A stretch of 64,000 nt of DNA from Neckera pumila (GCA_963969595.1 OZ018413.1:2358501-2422500), one strand, 5' to 3'. Positions 36,308 through 48,395 are shown, counted from the stretch's first letter. Numbers and translations are program-made. The notes: generated by a model not told the origin, from the sequence alone.

Positions 36308-37598
36308 GAGCATCTCCACCGCATCCACGTAACCAGGAACGGCAAACACCTTTCCCAGTGTGCAGTCGCGAGGGAGTTTCCATTCCGTCTCCCCTTTTTT
36401 CGTAAGTGCCGCAGTGCAAAGCACGTAACATCCCTCGGCACCTTATTCACTTCCATTCACCTCCATTACACTTCCATATTTTACACCTCCATAAATTCAT
36501 TTCCATTACAGAAATTGCACAGGTTGTTACAATACAGGGCTCTGAAACTTGTGATGCTAACTTAAACAAGGATCAATTTATTATGAAAATTTCATCTTCC
36601 GGTAGTAAACTCTCGGTGCAGTTTACAGAAATGGCACAAAGTCCGTAAATGGCACAAAGTTCGTCTTGCAAATCTTTACTCAGATGCTGGAGATCTTCGA
36701 TCATACATGAATTGAAGCGAACGTTACTATATACGTCAATTGGCTGCTAATGGTATGTATGAATTTCAGTTTAGATGCCTCAGTTGTCTGTCAAGATTTG
36801 GTTTTATTTCCAAGTACTAAATTAAGATCTAAGAGGTCCGTTACATGATGCATGAAAATAGTTCATTGAAAATCAAACAAACTGAAATTCTAAAAAATGT
36901 GCTTTAGGATTTTGCTTTTTATTTGGAAATGTTGAGTTTGAAATCATGCCTAAATTCAACGCAGAATGATTTGAAATAATGTTTGTAAACATCATTCCAA
37001 TTCATCTTTTATTCAAAGCATGCAAATGAAAATCGTGACTCAACCTTTTGTGCAGTATCATTTAATTCAAAACTCATTTTTTATTTTTCTTACCTGCATT
37101 AAGGATTGTTGACTGATTATGCTGGAATTTGTTATTTGTGTTGCATCTGAGTTCACAGACACGAGCAGGTCTGGTTGCCTGTGTTTTTACAATCCAAAGA
37201 TGATGAACTGGATCCAGCCTCAAATGCAAGTGAGCAATTCATAACCAAAGTCTTCCTCAAAATTCTTTGAACAATTACATTTAAAATACAAGTTATCTGG
37301 TTTATACAATCGGAAGTTGCAGAAATTACGGAGTCAACGGTGGTACTTGACGTGAGAGCTCCGAAGTTTCTTTAGGTTTTGTCCTGCACGGTTTGCAAGC
37401 TACAGGGACAGAATAATTCTTTGTTGCGTGAGCTCTTGCGTCAACGGAAAGGACCTGGAATATGGCGTGGGCGGAGGCTTGTAGCGTTGCCCTAAAAAAT
37501 AGGAAACCCTATCGTGTGCCTATGGTGGAGTGCAAAACTCTTGTCTTCGCGTGCCTATGGCGTTTCCGTTTGTAGTTCCATTTGCGGTGGCGATGCTC
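36308..37598. mobile_element. PIF/Harbinger-like non-autonomous element C (first of a chain)
   Basis: A block of about 1291 bp with left end GAGCATCTCCACCGCA and right end TGCGGTGGCGATGCTC, which pair over 15 of 16 bases. It is flanked by TAA at 36305-36307 and 37599-37601, the 3-bp target duplication typical of PIF/Harbinger and Tourist-type elements. No transposase frame is seen. Longer pairing inside the ends is patchy, so this element is the least certain of the three. Confidence 0.55.
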
Positions 37599-37601
37599 TA
37601 A

Positions 37602-38050
37602 GAGCATCGCCAGCCATTCACGGGGGAGCTCCCGGCCCGGGGCTCGGGCGGGGCCGGTCAAGAAAAGTGAGCCACTGCAAGCAGGGGGAAGGACAGAAAG
37701 TTGCTGATCACGGCGCAAATGGCTTCGAGAACGGTAATGTCCCGTCCCCGGCTCCTTGCCCCGGTTGTTGACTATGTACATAGATTCTCTTGAGATACAG
37801 CTTGTCGGGTTTCTTTTCAAATTTGGTCCACTTGTAGGTGCAATGATAATGCATAGAAAAACAATTTATAGCACAACTTTTAGCACACTCTGACAACTTA
37901 TAGCACACTCATGTCATTGACTTTTGCTAGCATGAGACTTTGGCTGTGAATGAGTGGGGGACCTCCCCGGCCAAATGAAACCCGAGAGAAACCAGGCCCT
38001 GACCAACCCATGCCCCAAGCCGCGTCCCCCGTGAATGGTTGGCAATACTC
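37602..38050. mobile_element. PIF/Harbinger-like MITE A (second of the chain)
   Basis: 449 bp. Left end GAGCATCGCCAGCCATTCAC and right end GTGAATGGTTGGCAATACTC pair over most of about 27 bp, extending into a GGGGGA/TCCCCC block. It is bordered by TAA on both sides (37599-37601 and 38051-38053). The interior has a GC-rich left part and an AT-rich centre without coding capacity. Confidence 0.75.
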
Positions 38051-38053
38051 TAA

Positions 38054-38551
38054 GACCATCTGTAATGCTGTCACGGTACATGGCCCGGTATCGGTATAGC
38101 TAACTTTTGAATGCTAGACAATTAGAATTTGAAAATTGTTTTATTCAAAGCGCAACGGAAAGATCATGGAGAAGGAACAAAAAAATTTCAAACTAGACAT
38201 TGAACAAGTACTTCAAAAGCAAGGTACAAATCTGAAATTATAGAGGTCTTAGCAAATCATGGTTACCAAAGCAACATTTGGCCATTGACCCTCCAGATTT
38301 GACAATTTTTAGAGGGTCAATGGCCAAATGTTGCTTTGGTAACCATGATTTGCTAAGACCTCTATAATTTCAGATTTGTACCTTGCTTTTGAAGTACTTA
38401 TCCAATGTCTAGTTTGAAATTTTTTTGTTCCTTCTCCAAGTTCTTTCCGATGCGCTTCTAATAAGACAATTTTCAAATTCTAATTGTTTAGCATTCAAAA
38501 GTTAGCTATACCGATACTGGGCCATGTACCGTGACTGCATTGCAGATGGTC
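38054..38551. mobile_element. Fold-back PIF/Harbinger-like MITE B (third of the chain)
   Basis: 498 bp with two inverted arms of about 240 bp. The centre pairs GACCCTCCAGATTTGACAAT with a nearby GAGGGTC block, and the ends are GACCATCTGTAATGC and GCATTGCAGATGGTC. Flanking TAA lies at 38051-38053 and 38552-38554; the first is shared with MITE A. The arms are nearly identical, suggesting a young copy. No frame is protein-like. Confidence 0.85.
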
Positions 38552-39819
38552 TAATAATCAGAGTTTACCGGCGCTCCAGAGACGGCCGGCCAGCTCTGAC
38601 CAGGAGCCGTCTGCAAGGTAACGGATTCCGTGACGAAGATGCGGTGCTGGCTGCACACGGTTTCGTAGGGAGGACTTTTTTATTTTATTTTGGGGCAGCC
38701 AGGCCACGGTTTGAGGGGAGGACTTTTGGAGATTAAATTATTGGGGGTGCCCCCCACCCACGTGAAGAATTGCAGACCCTTGGAACTTGGCGAGCCCCCC
38801 TTTCAGCTCTTTCTACGGTTCTGGTCCATGGATTGGGCCTAATGTCAGCACTGCCAATTTTCCAATACTATTTTCAGTTTCTCTCTGCTTTGGGTACCGT
38901 ACGTGTAGGTCAGTTTCGTAAATAACTCGGGAAAATTTGGAAGATGTCGAAATTTAAAAAATTATTTAATAGCTATTTCTAAAAATCTGGAATAATTGTT
39001 TCTGAGAAAAATAAAAAAAAGCAACACATTTACGCATGAGTAGAAAGAGTCAATCCAAAATTAGGTCATTTAGCGGTCCTTTGGTTCTTTTGTTGGGTTG
39101 TTCTTGTTTAGCTCTTTCGTCCGACTGTTAAGGCTTGGCTGTTGTTCTTTGTTTCCTCTTAATGCAATGGGTTTCCCATTTGTTCAAAAAAAAAAATCCA
39201 AAATTAGGAGCATCCTCATAAAGTGCCCAAAACAAAAAAAGTTCCTATCTCCATACCGAAAGTGTCATTAGAAGGGATTTGGGGCCAAGAAAGGGCCGTT
39301 TCATGCTTGTTCCCCAATCTGTCCCCATGCTGTGAATAGTGGTATGGGTTGTCAGAAAAATATATTTTCCAAATTTTTTTTATTTTTTTATTTTTTTATT
39401 TTTTTATTTTTTTATTTTTATTTTTTATTTTTTATTTTTTAAATTTGATGTGGCCAAAGTTTGGCCATGTATCCTTGCTGCAGTGGCGCAGCTTCAACAA
39501 TCGGGGATTGCGCAAAACTTTTGGAGAACTCATGGGAACTCGCAACCCTTTAGAGGGCCCAAATTCTCTCTAATGCAAATTCGAAAACTAAATTATTTCG
39601 GCACTGTCCTGCCGAAACTACCTGCATGTACGGTACTTTAGTATTTTCTACTATCTTTATTAGCTCTGTTCAAAGGACAGACACTATGGCATCTACTTTG
39701 GTTTTTGAATTCTATCTACAACCACATTTTTTTTTTTTTGGAAACAAATGAAATATAATTTCATTGCCCGCACAAACTACAAGATATCTGTGTTTACAAG
39801 TTTTTCAGCACATTGTAAG
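38552..39819. other. Intergenic DNA with low-complexity T-rich tract
   Basis: No gene is supported. GC-rich sequence at about 38570-38720 gives way to AT-rich DNA. A T-rich simple repeat lies at about 39368-39440. Confidence 0.4.
39368..39440. repeat. TTTTTTTA-type microsatellite
   Basis: A run of about 70 bp made of poly-T blocks separated by single A bases. Open frames across it encode only Phe, Leu, Ile and Tyr and are not genes. Confidence 0.85.
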
Positions 39820-40515
39820 ACTCGATTTTATGAATTTGAACATTTTAAACTTAAATACTTTGCACTACATTGTTTTGAGCTTTAAATCTTTATAGTGGAG
39901 AATTGAGTTGAGAGTCTAAGGGGAAAAAAATCCAAAAAAACTTAATTTTCATTATTGAAAAAATTATTAAGTAGAAGTAGGTACGAGATAGAAGGAAATT
40001 CTAAAATATTAATATCTTTTATATGGAAGCAAAAAGCACTAATACTAATGTTGAGATTATTCTAGAAAAATTACTAGACCTTGAGGAACGTTTTGTTTTT
40101 AGAAATTGTAAAAATTGTATTAAAAAATGAATCCTACAAATTATTTTTTCAGGAAGATGCTCTAAGTGCCTGAAAAAACAAGATTGTCCATAACTTTCTC
40201 ATAAAAGATCCAAATGAAATGAATCAAAGCTTTCCAAATAGGAAAAAAAAATTTATCAAATAAAGAGATTAAAAAAAAAAAAAAGATTGCAAAATTTTTT
40301 TTCTGCCCCCTGGAGGCTGTTTTGAACTTATTTGGGCATAACTTTTTTTTTCGGGCACCGACTGAAAATAAAGTTATATTCCCACAAAGCTTAGCTTTTT
40401 TCTATCTTCAAAAAAGATTTTGGAAAATATGACAAAAATTCAACCTATAGGTACCTGTCCGAAATCCCATTTGTCCTTCAAAGGGACATTGGGCTTTTAG
40501 GGGTTAAAGGACATT
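39820..40515 (+). repeat. Dispersed repeat family R3, copy 1
   Basis: About 0.7 kb. Shared landmarks are GGAGAATTGAGTTGAGAGTC, then AAGTAGAAGTAGGTACnAGA, GAAnATGCTCTAA, GATTGTCCATAACTTTCTCA, a TATATTCCC...AAGCTTAG block, and CCCATTTGTCC near the end. The same order occurs at 47690-48395, and in reverse complement at 43556-44066. Function unknown; no coding capacity. Confidence 0.7.
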
Positions 40516-43478
40516 TGCGCCCCTCGAGCCTTCTATCTAGGGAATAACAAGAAATGCAGAAGCTATTGTGAACAACTCTTTTCAAAAATTTGTTGCGTTT
40601 TTTCCCTCCTCTCTGCAAGTATTGAATATTGTTGCACTGCTTAGATATTTTCATTGCCATATTGAGAGTGTCATAGATCGGGAGGTGCTTAAGTAAGGTA
40701 GACCAGCCTAATTCCGTCTCCAACCCATTTCCGCCACCCTGTTTTTGGCCCCATTTCCACCCATTCCACCATCCAAATCTGTCCAGAAGTGAGTAAAATC
40801 TATCTGGAAATCTGACAAAATCAGTGCATTTATGTCATTTAGGGTAATGTGGCAATAGCTAATTGGTGAATACCTAGATGCTTATAGGGACATAAGAAGG
40901 TGGTTATGGATTGTTATTAAGGTGTTTATGACCCTAGTCATGGGCGCTTTCGTAAAACACTTCAAAAATTCATAGAAATTACAATTTTGATCAGAAAATT
41001 ATAATTTCATTTGGGTTTGATTCATGAAACATGCGCACACCTCTGAAAAATATATGTCTCTCATGGAATTAGCCCCAAGATAGTCAAATTGCAAATCAGG
41101 GTGGTAATAGGTTGATCTACCTTAAGGGGACTGCTTCTCTGCAAGGTTGCATGAGAGGAAAGAAACATTCGATTTCCATTGGAATTGTGCCCAAATCTGT
41201 TTGTCATTTGCCTACAGATCTAATTCTCCTACATGCTTGATCTGAAATTACTATGATAGATTCCTTGAGCTGCCCCAGAGGAACGAAAAAATGTCTTTTA
41301 AGGGTTGGTCCTTAACCCTATAATGTTGTTGCAAATACTAAGTGTCCAATGGATGACAGAGAAACTTTCTATGTAAGACAAAACTGCAGATGTTCATCCT
41401 TGAATTTTGTGTAAAAAGGGAGGTCTTACACAATAACTTGACCTCCAATTATTACTCTTGGGTTTTTTTAAGCAAATGATTCACATAGTACCCCCAAAAG
41501 TGAATTCCATGGTGACCACCCCCACATTCTAGGTTAAATGACAGGCCAAGCCTCTTAGGCTTGATTTTGAAAGAATCGTTGACAAAAAGTGTTATTTGCA
41601 TTTATTTGGAATGTTTTAACGTCTTGAACCTACTTCTTTGATGAATATGGCTTGCCAAGCACTGCATTTAGGCTACAAAATCAAAGCAATATTCACTACT
41701 CACTTTTGGATGCTCTAAGTGAATAGTTTGGAGCAAGCAACAAAACTCATGTCTCACTTCAAGGAGATTTTTTTATTTTCCCTTGGGTTTAAGAAATTGC
41801 CTACTAAGTGAAGGGAATGTTGTTTAAGGATTAAACAAATCAATTGACATTAGAAGAATTGTAACCCTCCAATATCATGATCAATAATATCCTCTCAGTG
41901 AACTTCTTCCATTCTTGGAAGGGCCAAGGTTCATTAGCAAAATAGATATTATCTTAGTTTAGCAAAAGAACGCTCTATTCGAATCAATGATATAGAGATT
42001 TTGAAAAGGTTTTCAGAGTCGTTGCAAAAATACTTATCCTTTTGAGTGTCCCCTTGGACAGGTACATTTTTGCTCATAACTTTTGCATCATATGTCTTTT
42101 TTTTATGACATTTGAAATAAAGGTATATGTTGTAGTTTCAAACATTACATAATTTTTTTCAATTTTTTTCAATTATTTTATTATTTTTAAATTGTCCCCA
42201 ATTGGATGTCTACCTTGGCCAATTTGGAGGGTTTTAGTACTATTTCCAAATCAAAAATGCAAATTTGAAGGTGAAAATTGGGATACAAAGAGTTCTACTA
42301 AAGTTACACAAGCCTATAAAGAGATTTTCCACATGTGCTCAAATTGCACTACCTTTGCGCACATGCAAAGAATACAATTTTCTTTTCGTGAAGTTGCAAA
42401 TGGTTGAGGAGAAGCACCTTCAAGTTAAAAAAATAGATTTATTTTTTGAATTTTTTGAGTCTTTTTATTATTTTCTAAAAATCAAATCCCAAAGTGTATA
42501 TTTTCTTGCATTTTCCATCACTCTTTGAATGTGTACAACTTCTAGAGGTAATTTATTCTAGATCTGAGTTTTCACATATGTACTATTTTGAATGCTTTAC
42601 ATGTAAATTATCCCTATTTTAATTCATTTAAAAAAATTTATTCCATAAGTCACAATACTCTAGTACTGAGGCCGTTTTGAGCCAAAACCAACATGTGTTT
42701 CTTACAACTACCTTTCAATTATTATTTGTAAATTTTTAAGAATAATCTTACTATCTTTTATTTGAGCACTTAGGAATTAAGGGATCCTTATACAAAAACT
42801 CCTACTTGTTTACTATTTTAAACTCTCAAAGATTTATAGTTTATTTTTATTTATTTGAATTGGATATTAGCAATCATTTTTGGGAAGAATTGAAGGATAA
42901 TTCAAAGCAAAAAGGAGAAATTTGAAAAAAAATTGGTTGGATTTTTAAAAGTACAAGATCATAAAAAATGGTCAAATAGAAGACCCAAAGATACATTGGG
43001 TGGCTTCAAACCTAATGTGAGGCCCCATGGTAGGTTGAGATCCTGATAAGTGGTGGAGTTGTGGTGGAGTATCGACTGAGCATAGTCCCAAACCTCTTGG
43101 GCTTGTAGGCAAACAAAGAACCGGTGCATAGCCAATGCAACTTAACCCTAAAGGACCAAGCTGTGTTTTTGGGCAACATAGCAATTTTGGGCAGCTCACT
43201 ACAAATAGAGTTTTTATTTTTTTTCTTTGAAAATTTTACACAACATATGTCCAGGGAGTAGCTTTAAGGCCCAACATTTTTCATAACTTTTGACTCCATA
43301 GTTGAAAAGTTATTGCATGATATGTAATTTTCATTGGTTGACGGGCAGCCTGGGCAGCTCAAAAAAATTCTTTAAAAATTACTTTAAAAAAAAATAAAAA
43401 ATCTGAAATTGGTTCTTTAGATTTATATAGAAGTGTGAAGCTTTGAATCATACAGTTTGGATCTATGAGTCAAAAGAC
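40516..43478. other. AT-rich intergenic DNA
   Basis: No gene or named element is supported. Open frames reach only 87 codons (42265-42528) and have no recognisable domain. Confidence 0.4.
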
Positions 43479-43551
43479 ATGAGGAGTTTTAGTTTGTGGG
43501 TAGGTACAGTTTTGAAAGACTCCATACCTACCCACAAACTAAAACTCCTCA
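43479..43551. repeat. Perfect hairpin with a stem of about 27 bp
   Basis: ATGAGGAGTTTTAGTTTGTG at 43479 continues to GGGTAGGTA and is mirrored at 43524-43551 by TACCTACCCACAAACTAAAA plus CTCCTCAT. The loop is about 17 bp. It sits at the inner edge of copy 2 of repeat family R3. Confidence 0.85.
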
Positions 43552-43555
43552 TAAC

Positions 43556-44066
43556 TTTTAAATAATAATTCTACTATATACTATTGAACAAAAGTTATGC
43601 CCCAAACAACTTGAAACAAGGGAGTGAGGGGGCAACAAAAAAATTTCAAAAATAGAATTACAGTTTTTTTTCCTCATAAATTATATTTTTGTCTAAACAG
43701 AAAGCTTTAACTCATTTCATTTGGATTTGTTATAAGAAAATTATAGACAATCTTGTTTTTTGGGCAATTAGAGCATCTTCTTGAAAAATAAACTGTAAGA
43801 TTCATTTCTAAAAGCAATTTTTACAATTTTTCAAAAAAAGTTGTCCCATATGGTTTAGTTTGTTTGCTAGAACAATCTCATAATTGGAATTAGTGCATTT
43901 TAACTCCATTTTAGAGATATTTCATAATTTAGATTTTTCTTCTATCTTGTACCTACTTCTACTTAACAATTTTTTGAAGTATAAAAATGAAGCTTTTTAG
44001 AATTTATTTCCGTAGACTCTCAACTCAATTCTCCACCATAAAGATTGAAAACTCAAAACTCTGTAG
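43556..44066 (-). repeat. Dispersed repeat family R3, copy 2 (inverted)
   Basis: Reverse complement of the first part of the repeat at 39820-40515, with the same ordered blocks: TTGTCTATAATTTTC-type, TTAGAGCATCTTCTTG, GTACCTACTTCTACTTAA, and GACTCTCAACTCAATTCTCC. A CATTAG-family MITE begins immediately after it at 44071. Confidence 0.7.
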
Positions 44067-44070
44067 TGCA

Positions 44071-44357
44071 CATTAGAGAAATTTTCAGGCCTCCAAAGTA
44101 CCTTGAAATTTGATTTTTTGGGGCTGAAAAATTCATTTTTTTCCTATTTCCATGCAGCTAAAATCATAGTGATAGTGGCGTAGGAACCGAGTTTTACAAG
44201 TAAAAAAAAACAAAATGCAAAATCTGACTCTTTTGGCAAATAGTCAGCTTATCTAACTGCTTATTGGGGGACTTTTTTAGATTGATAGGCCAAGCTTGAA
44301 ATAGCTTGGCATGTCAATCTGGAGTAGTCCTCCAGAAGGCTGAAAATTCTTATAATG
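44071..44357 (+). mobile_element. MITE, CATTAG-ended family, copy 3
   Basis: About 287 bp. Starts CATTAGAGAAATTTTCAGG and ends CTGAAAATTCTTATAATG. The GGCCAAGCTTGAAATAGCTTGG inner hairpin and GGGGCTGAAAAATTCATTTT block match the other two copies. Its right end is more eroded than the left. Confidence 0.7.
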
Positions 44358-45390
44358 AAAAAATTAAAGTTAAGAAGGTTCAAAGTCAAATAATCTAGTC
44401 TTGCAATGATTGTGCTGAAATTTTTTTTTTTTTTTTAATTTTAAATGTAGATATCTTGCAATCTATGTGGTCAAAAATTTTGAAATTTTTTCCACACATT
44501 TTTATACTAGTCAGGTGTAAGATCCTACAATTAGATGTGGAAAAAAATAATTTTCAAATTTTTTTACTTTTTGCTATAGAAATGGCAATATTGAGTGTGT
44601 TTTTTGGGCTAAAAAAAGGCCTTGGGCCTTTTTAGGTATTGAAAAATCATGCCCCACAGAACATCGTATAACCAAGCAATGACCTTCACATACTAGAAAG
44701 GTAATATACCTCCCTAGATGCCCATGAGGAACTTATTAGTTAATTCAAGGATTGGATTTGGTTGAGGAGCCATATAAGACCAATTTGTTAATACCAGTGA
44801 CCCATGCCTCATTGGTATGCAAGGGACCGGTCTAAGTTCACTTTACACGTACTAATGGAGGTGGACCAATGGATGCCAATATTGGCTCTTGACCAAGAGC
44901 CACGACCCAAAAAATTACAGTTTCTAGAACAACTCTTGGTCACCAGTTCAAAGAGGCCCTCGCACACTTTTATAATAGAAACCATGATCCAATGCTTAAT
45001 CTTTGCACCCCCATTTTCGATATATTAATTACCTTGAGTTCTCGTTAGTATCTGGCTCATCATGATACACGGCAGTGTGCTCCAGTTCTTTACTGGATCC
45101 CCCTCGATCTCATCAGAGACGTGCACTGTATGTGCTAGCTAGTTGACTTACGTGACCGCGCCGGCTCTGCGTCCGAAGACTCACTGTATGACGGCTTCAC
45201 TTGTTGCAAATTAAGAGCTGAGTACTGCAGCCGGTTATGGAGTGCCAACTCCCTTGGCATGGCATCATTGGAGTGGACAGTGGCCCACGGAATTTGTTGG
45301 GAACATCAGCTTCTTTTCCTTCACAACTCCGTTTCAACTGTCCATCACGGGACCATATATGCCGGCGCGCAGAGATTGGATAGATGAGTG
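44358..45390. other. Intergenic DNA, no gene seen
   Basis: AT-rich to about 45000, then more GC-balanced. Frames of 74 codons (44804-45028) and 67 codons (45242-45445) show no recognisable domain. Confidence 0.35.
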
Positions 45391-45673
45391 TGTTGGAAAA
45401 CGCTCCAGCGTCGATACAACTTCATCATCTATACAGAGACTATAGAACTGTATACAGAGACTGTAGAACTGTAGACTGTAGAACTTCATTCATCTGCTTC
45501 GTTGATTAAGTTACTGTAGATTCATCGATCAAGTACTTAGTGTATATATTTGTTCTATGTTACTTTGTTAATCTATTGTGCTTATCCAGAGCACCGCTTA
45601 AGCAACCTTGAGTTCACAACAGAGTGATCTGTCGATCTGTTGAAATTGATATTAGCCTTGACTAGCCTTCACA
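45391..45673 (+). mobile_element. Candidate LTR (solo or 5' remnant)
   Basis: Starts TGTTGGAAAACGC and ends GCCTTCACA, with TG...CA ends, about 283 bp. It contains a subrepeat of ATACAGAGACTnTAGAACTG near 45430-45475. CTGGTGTCATTCGAAC follows directly and has the position and look of a primer-binding site. About 90 bp further, an ATG (about 45750) starts MSHNSCKPADAQEP, then the frame breaks and resumes as DRFAATFDRIELPGFQWL, like the first residues of a decayed gag. No second LTR or polymerase was found. Confidence 0.5.
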
Positions 45674-45869
45674 CTGGTGTCATTCGAACTTTGGAAGCAG
45701 ACCTCGATCTCTGGCTCCTCTTTGAATTGGTAACTGAATATCCCCCAAACATGTCGCACAACAGCTGCAAACCCGCGGATGCCCAAGAGCCACACTGATC
45801 GATTCGCAGCCACCTTCGATCGAATTGAATTGCCTGGTTTCCAGTGGCTCCGTTAATAAATAATGTGCA

Positions 45870-46779
45870 GTTGTAATGAATTCAGTAGTAGGCGCGGCGG
45901 CTAGCTTGATCAGACTTAGAGAAGGGACAGTACTACGGCGGAATCAGTTCAAGTGGAGGGTCGCAGATCTCATTCTGTTCTGGTGACTTTTAAAGAAATT
46001 GAACCAATGCAAAGCTGGGAATCCAAACCTCAAATGGACTTTTTATGTACTGTAGTATAAAAAGAAGGAGAGGAAACGGTTCTACATTTAAAAAATGTCT
46101 TTTTCATGCCAAAAAGGGAAGGACAAGTTCAATATATTGGCACATATAACAATGCAGAAAAAGGTATGACAATTATAAATCTGACTTATTATTGTAAGCC
46201 AAGTTGTTGGGCCTTCATATTTTGCCAACTGGCCAGGGTTGGGGAAGGAAGGATGGTGGCCTTGAGAAGAAAGAGAGATTGATATAGATTATATTGGGGA
46301 ATGTTTTTTGGAGGTGATCCTTCATTATGTCATTACCGTCTTAGAAATGCTAGTTATATTGCGGATGCTCTTAGAGTATTTGCACCAACACTTGCCAAAT
46401 TTGACTCGCTTAAAGTTTACATTGATTTTTGAAGAGTCTTCAAAATTCTTGTCTCCAATCCATGCTCACCAAATGTGCCTCATAAATAGTCAATTGACCA
46501 ATCACCTAGTAAAAAAAATGGGATAAAAGCTCACTCTAAATTGAAGATGAACAATGATTTCTTGTCTTGTACCTTCAAAATTCTTATCTCCCATACATGC
46601 TCACTAAATGTGCCTATGAATAGTCAATTGAACAATCACCAAGTGGAAAAAATTAGGGTAAAAAATCATTCTAAACTGATGATGAACAATGAACTTGTCA
46701 TTCAAGTTTGGTGAAAGTTAGACCCTAGATGAATGTTGGTGAGGATGTTTTTAGGTCCACAAGTAAGATATGATCAAAT
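45870..46779. other. Intergenic DNA with a degenerate repeat pair
   Basis: Two related blocks of about 110 bp (near 46438 and 46567) share TTCTTnTCTCC-ATnCATGCTCACnAAATGTGCC and AnTAGTCAATTGA. No gene is supported. Confidence 0.4.
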
Positions 46780-46986
46780 TTGGAAAATGCAATTGCAGAT
46801 GTTCACTGCTTGTATTTTGGGCGGTTGGTAGCCCTTGGAATTCCAAAGTCAATCATCACCTTTATACACATGTATACACCCGCCAAGTACGCACGTATAG
46901 AAGACAACCTCCTCAAACTCAAGACAAACACAAATAATTTTAATAATCTTTGGGGGCTAAAAATAGTTCTCCATGTGCAATTCTAA
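46780..46986 (+). pseudogene. Possible reverse-transcriptase fragment (LINE-like relic)
   Basis: The frame around ENAIADVHCLYFGRLVALGIP...IITFIHMY recalls the palm segment of LINE-type reverse transcriptases, where a K-A-F-D-x-V block is followed by L-x-x-L-x-x-L-G-I-P and I-x-x-M-Y. The aspartate position is kept (D after IA), but no downstream YxDD motif or endonuclease is seen. The fragment is short and isolated among AT-rich DNA. It could be chance. Confidence 0.35.
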
Positions 46987-47689
46987 TGTGTAAGATTGTA
47001 TAGATAGGATAGCCATTATCCCCTTTTAGCGAAGCCATTTACACGGACATGGTTTTTAAATGTTGCATTCTTTAATGTGTTGGAACTTCCTTCACTTGCC
47101 AATAAGAAAATATGAAAATTTGACCAGTCTAATAATAGTACCTAGATACAATAGCAAAAAGTGGTAGTTTGGAGAGTACCCTCTTTCATATTGTACAACA
47201 TATCCAAATTTAGCAAGGTATATTCACATTTGGTGTTAGGGGTGATGTTTGCAATGTGAATCCGATCCAAAAGTAGGTTTTAATTTGTTCCTAAGACCCT
47301 CAATAACAACACTCTTCCATACCAAGTGCAAATATATTGTAATAGCACAGATACACACCTCTCGCTACTTATTTCTGTTTTATTATTTATTTTTTGGAAA
47401 GAAGGTGTGCAGTAAAAGATTTTCTGTTTTATTATTGCATATTACACTGAATAGGGGTATTAATCCCTAAAGTGTTATGGCATTTTTCTATCAAAAATGA
47501 CTCAAAACTGCCAGTTCTACTGCGTTCATCAAGAAAAGAGAACTCTTTTTTTGAATTTGACCATAGGATCTTGTACTTAACTTATCTCAAATCATGTGGT
47601 AAAAATTTCATAAAGTTTGACCATACAGATTAGAAGTTACTAGCATTCAAAGTTGGAAAATTTTGATTTTTTGAACACTAACTTGCAAT

Positions 47690-48395
47690 TTTAGATGACT
47701 TTAACTGCCATTTGTAAAAAAAATTTGCAATAGAGACTTTGAATTTAATTTTTTTTATGTTGAATAATTGAATTGAGAATCTCAGAAAAAAAATTCAAAA
47801 AAACACACTTGATTTTCATCCTTTAAAAAATTGTTTGGTAGAAGTAGGTCCAAGATTGAAAGAAAAACTAAATCGTCAATAGCTCTAAGACAGGATTAAA
47901 ATACTATAATTCCAATGTTGAAATTGATTTAGCAATCAAACTTAGCCTTGTCAAACATTTTTTTGAAAAGTTGTGAAAATTGCATTCAGAAATGATTCCT
48001 ACAAGTTATTTTTTCAAGAAAATGCTCTAATTGCCCGAAAAATAAGATTGCCCATTACTTTCACATAACAAATACAGTTGGAATGAATAAAAGCTTCCCA
48101 AATAGATAAAAATACAATCTATGAGAAAATAAATTTAAAAATTTAAAAAAAAAATTTGTGTGAGAAGATTTCTGCCCGCTGCACCAGAAAAAAGGACCTT
48201 TTGTGCCATAACTTTTGCTCCCGAGCATTGATTGAAATAAAAATTATATTCCCGTAAAGCTAATGTGTTTTTCTATCTTCTAAAAAAGTTTCAAAAAATA
48301 ATGATGAATATTGAAGCCGTAGTAGCTTGCCCGAAATCTATTTTGTCCCCCGAGGGGACAATGGGACTTTAGAGGTTAAAAGGACCCATACTAAT
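47690..48395 (+). repeat. Dispersed repeat family R3, copy 3
   Basis: Same order of blocks as at 39820-40515, including GTAGAAGTAGGTnCAAGAT, AAAATGCTCTAATTGCCCG, AAGATTGCCCATTACTTTC, a TATATTCCCGTAAAGCTAA block and TTTTGTCCCCCGAGGGGACA near the end. More indels than between the other copies. No protein coding seen. Confidence 0.65.

Noticed and set aside
39349..39641. Hydrophobic frames rich in Phe and Leu
   Set aside because: They are translations of the T-rich microsatellite, not membrane proteins.
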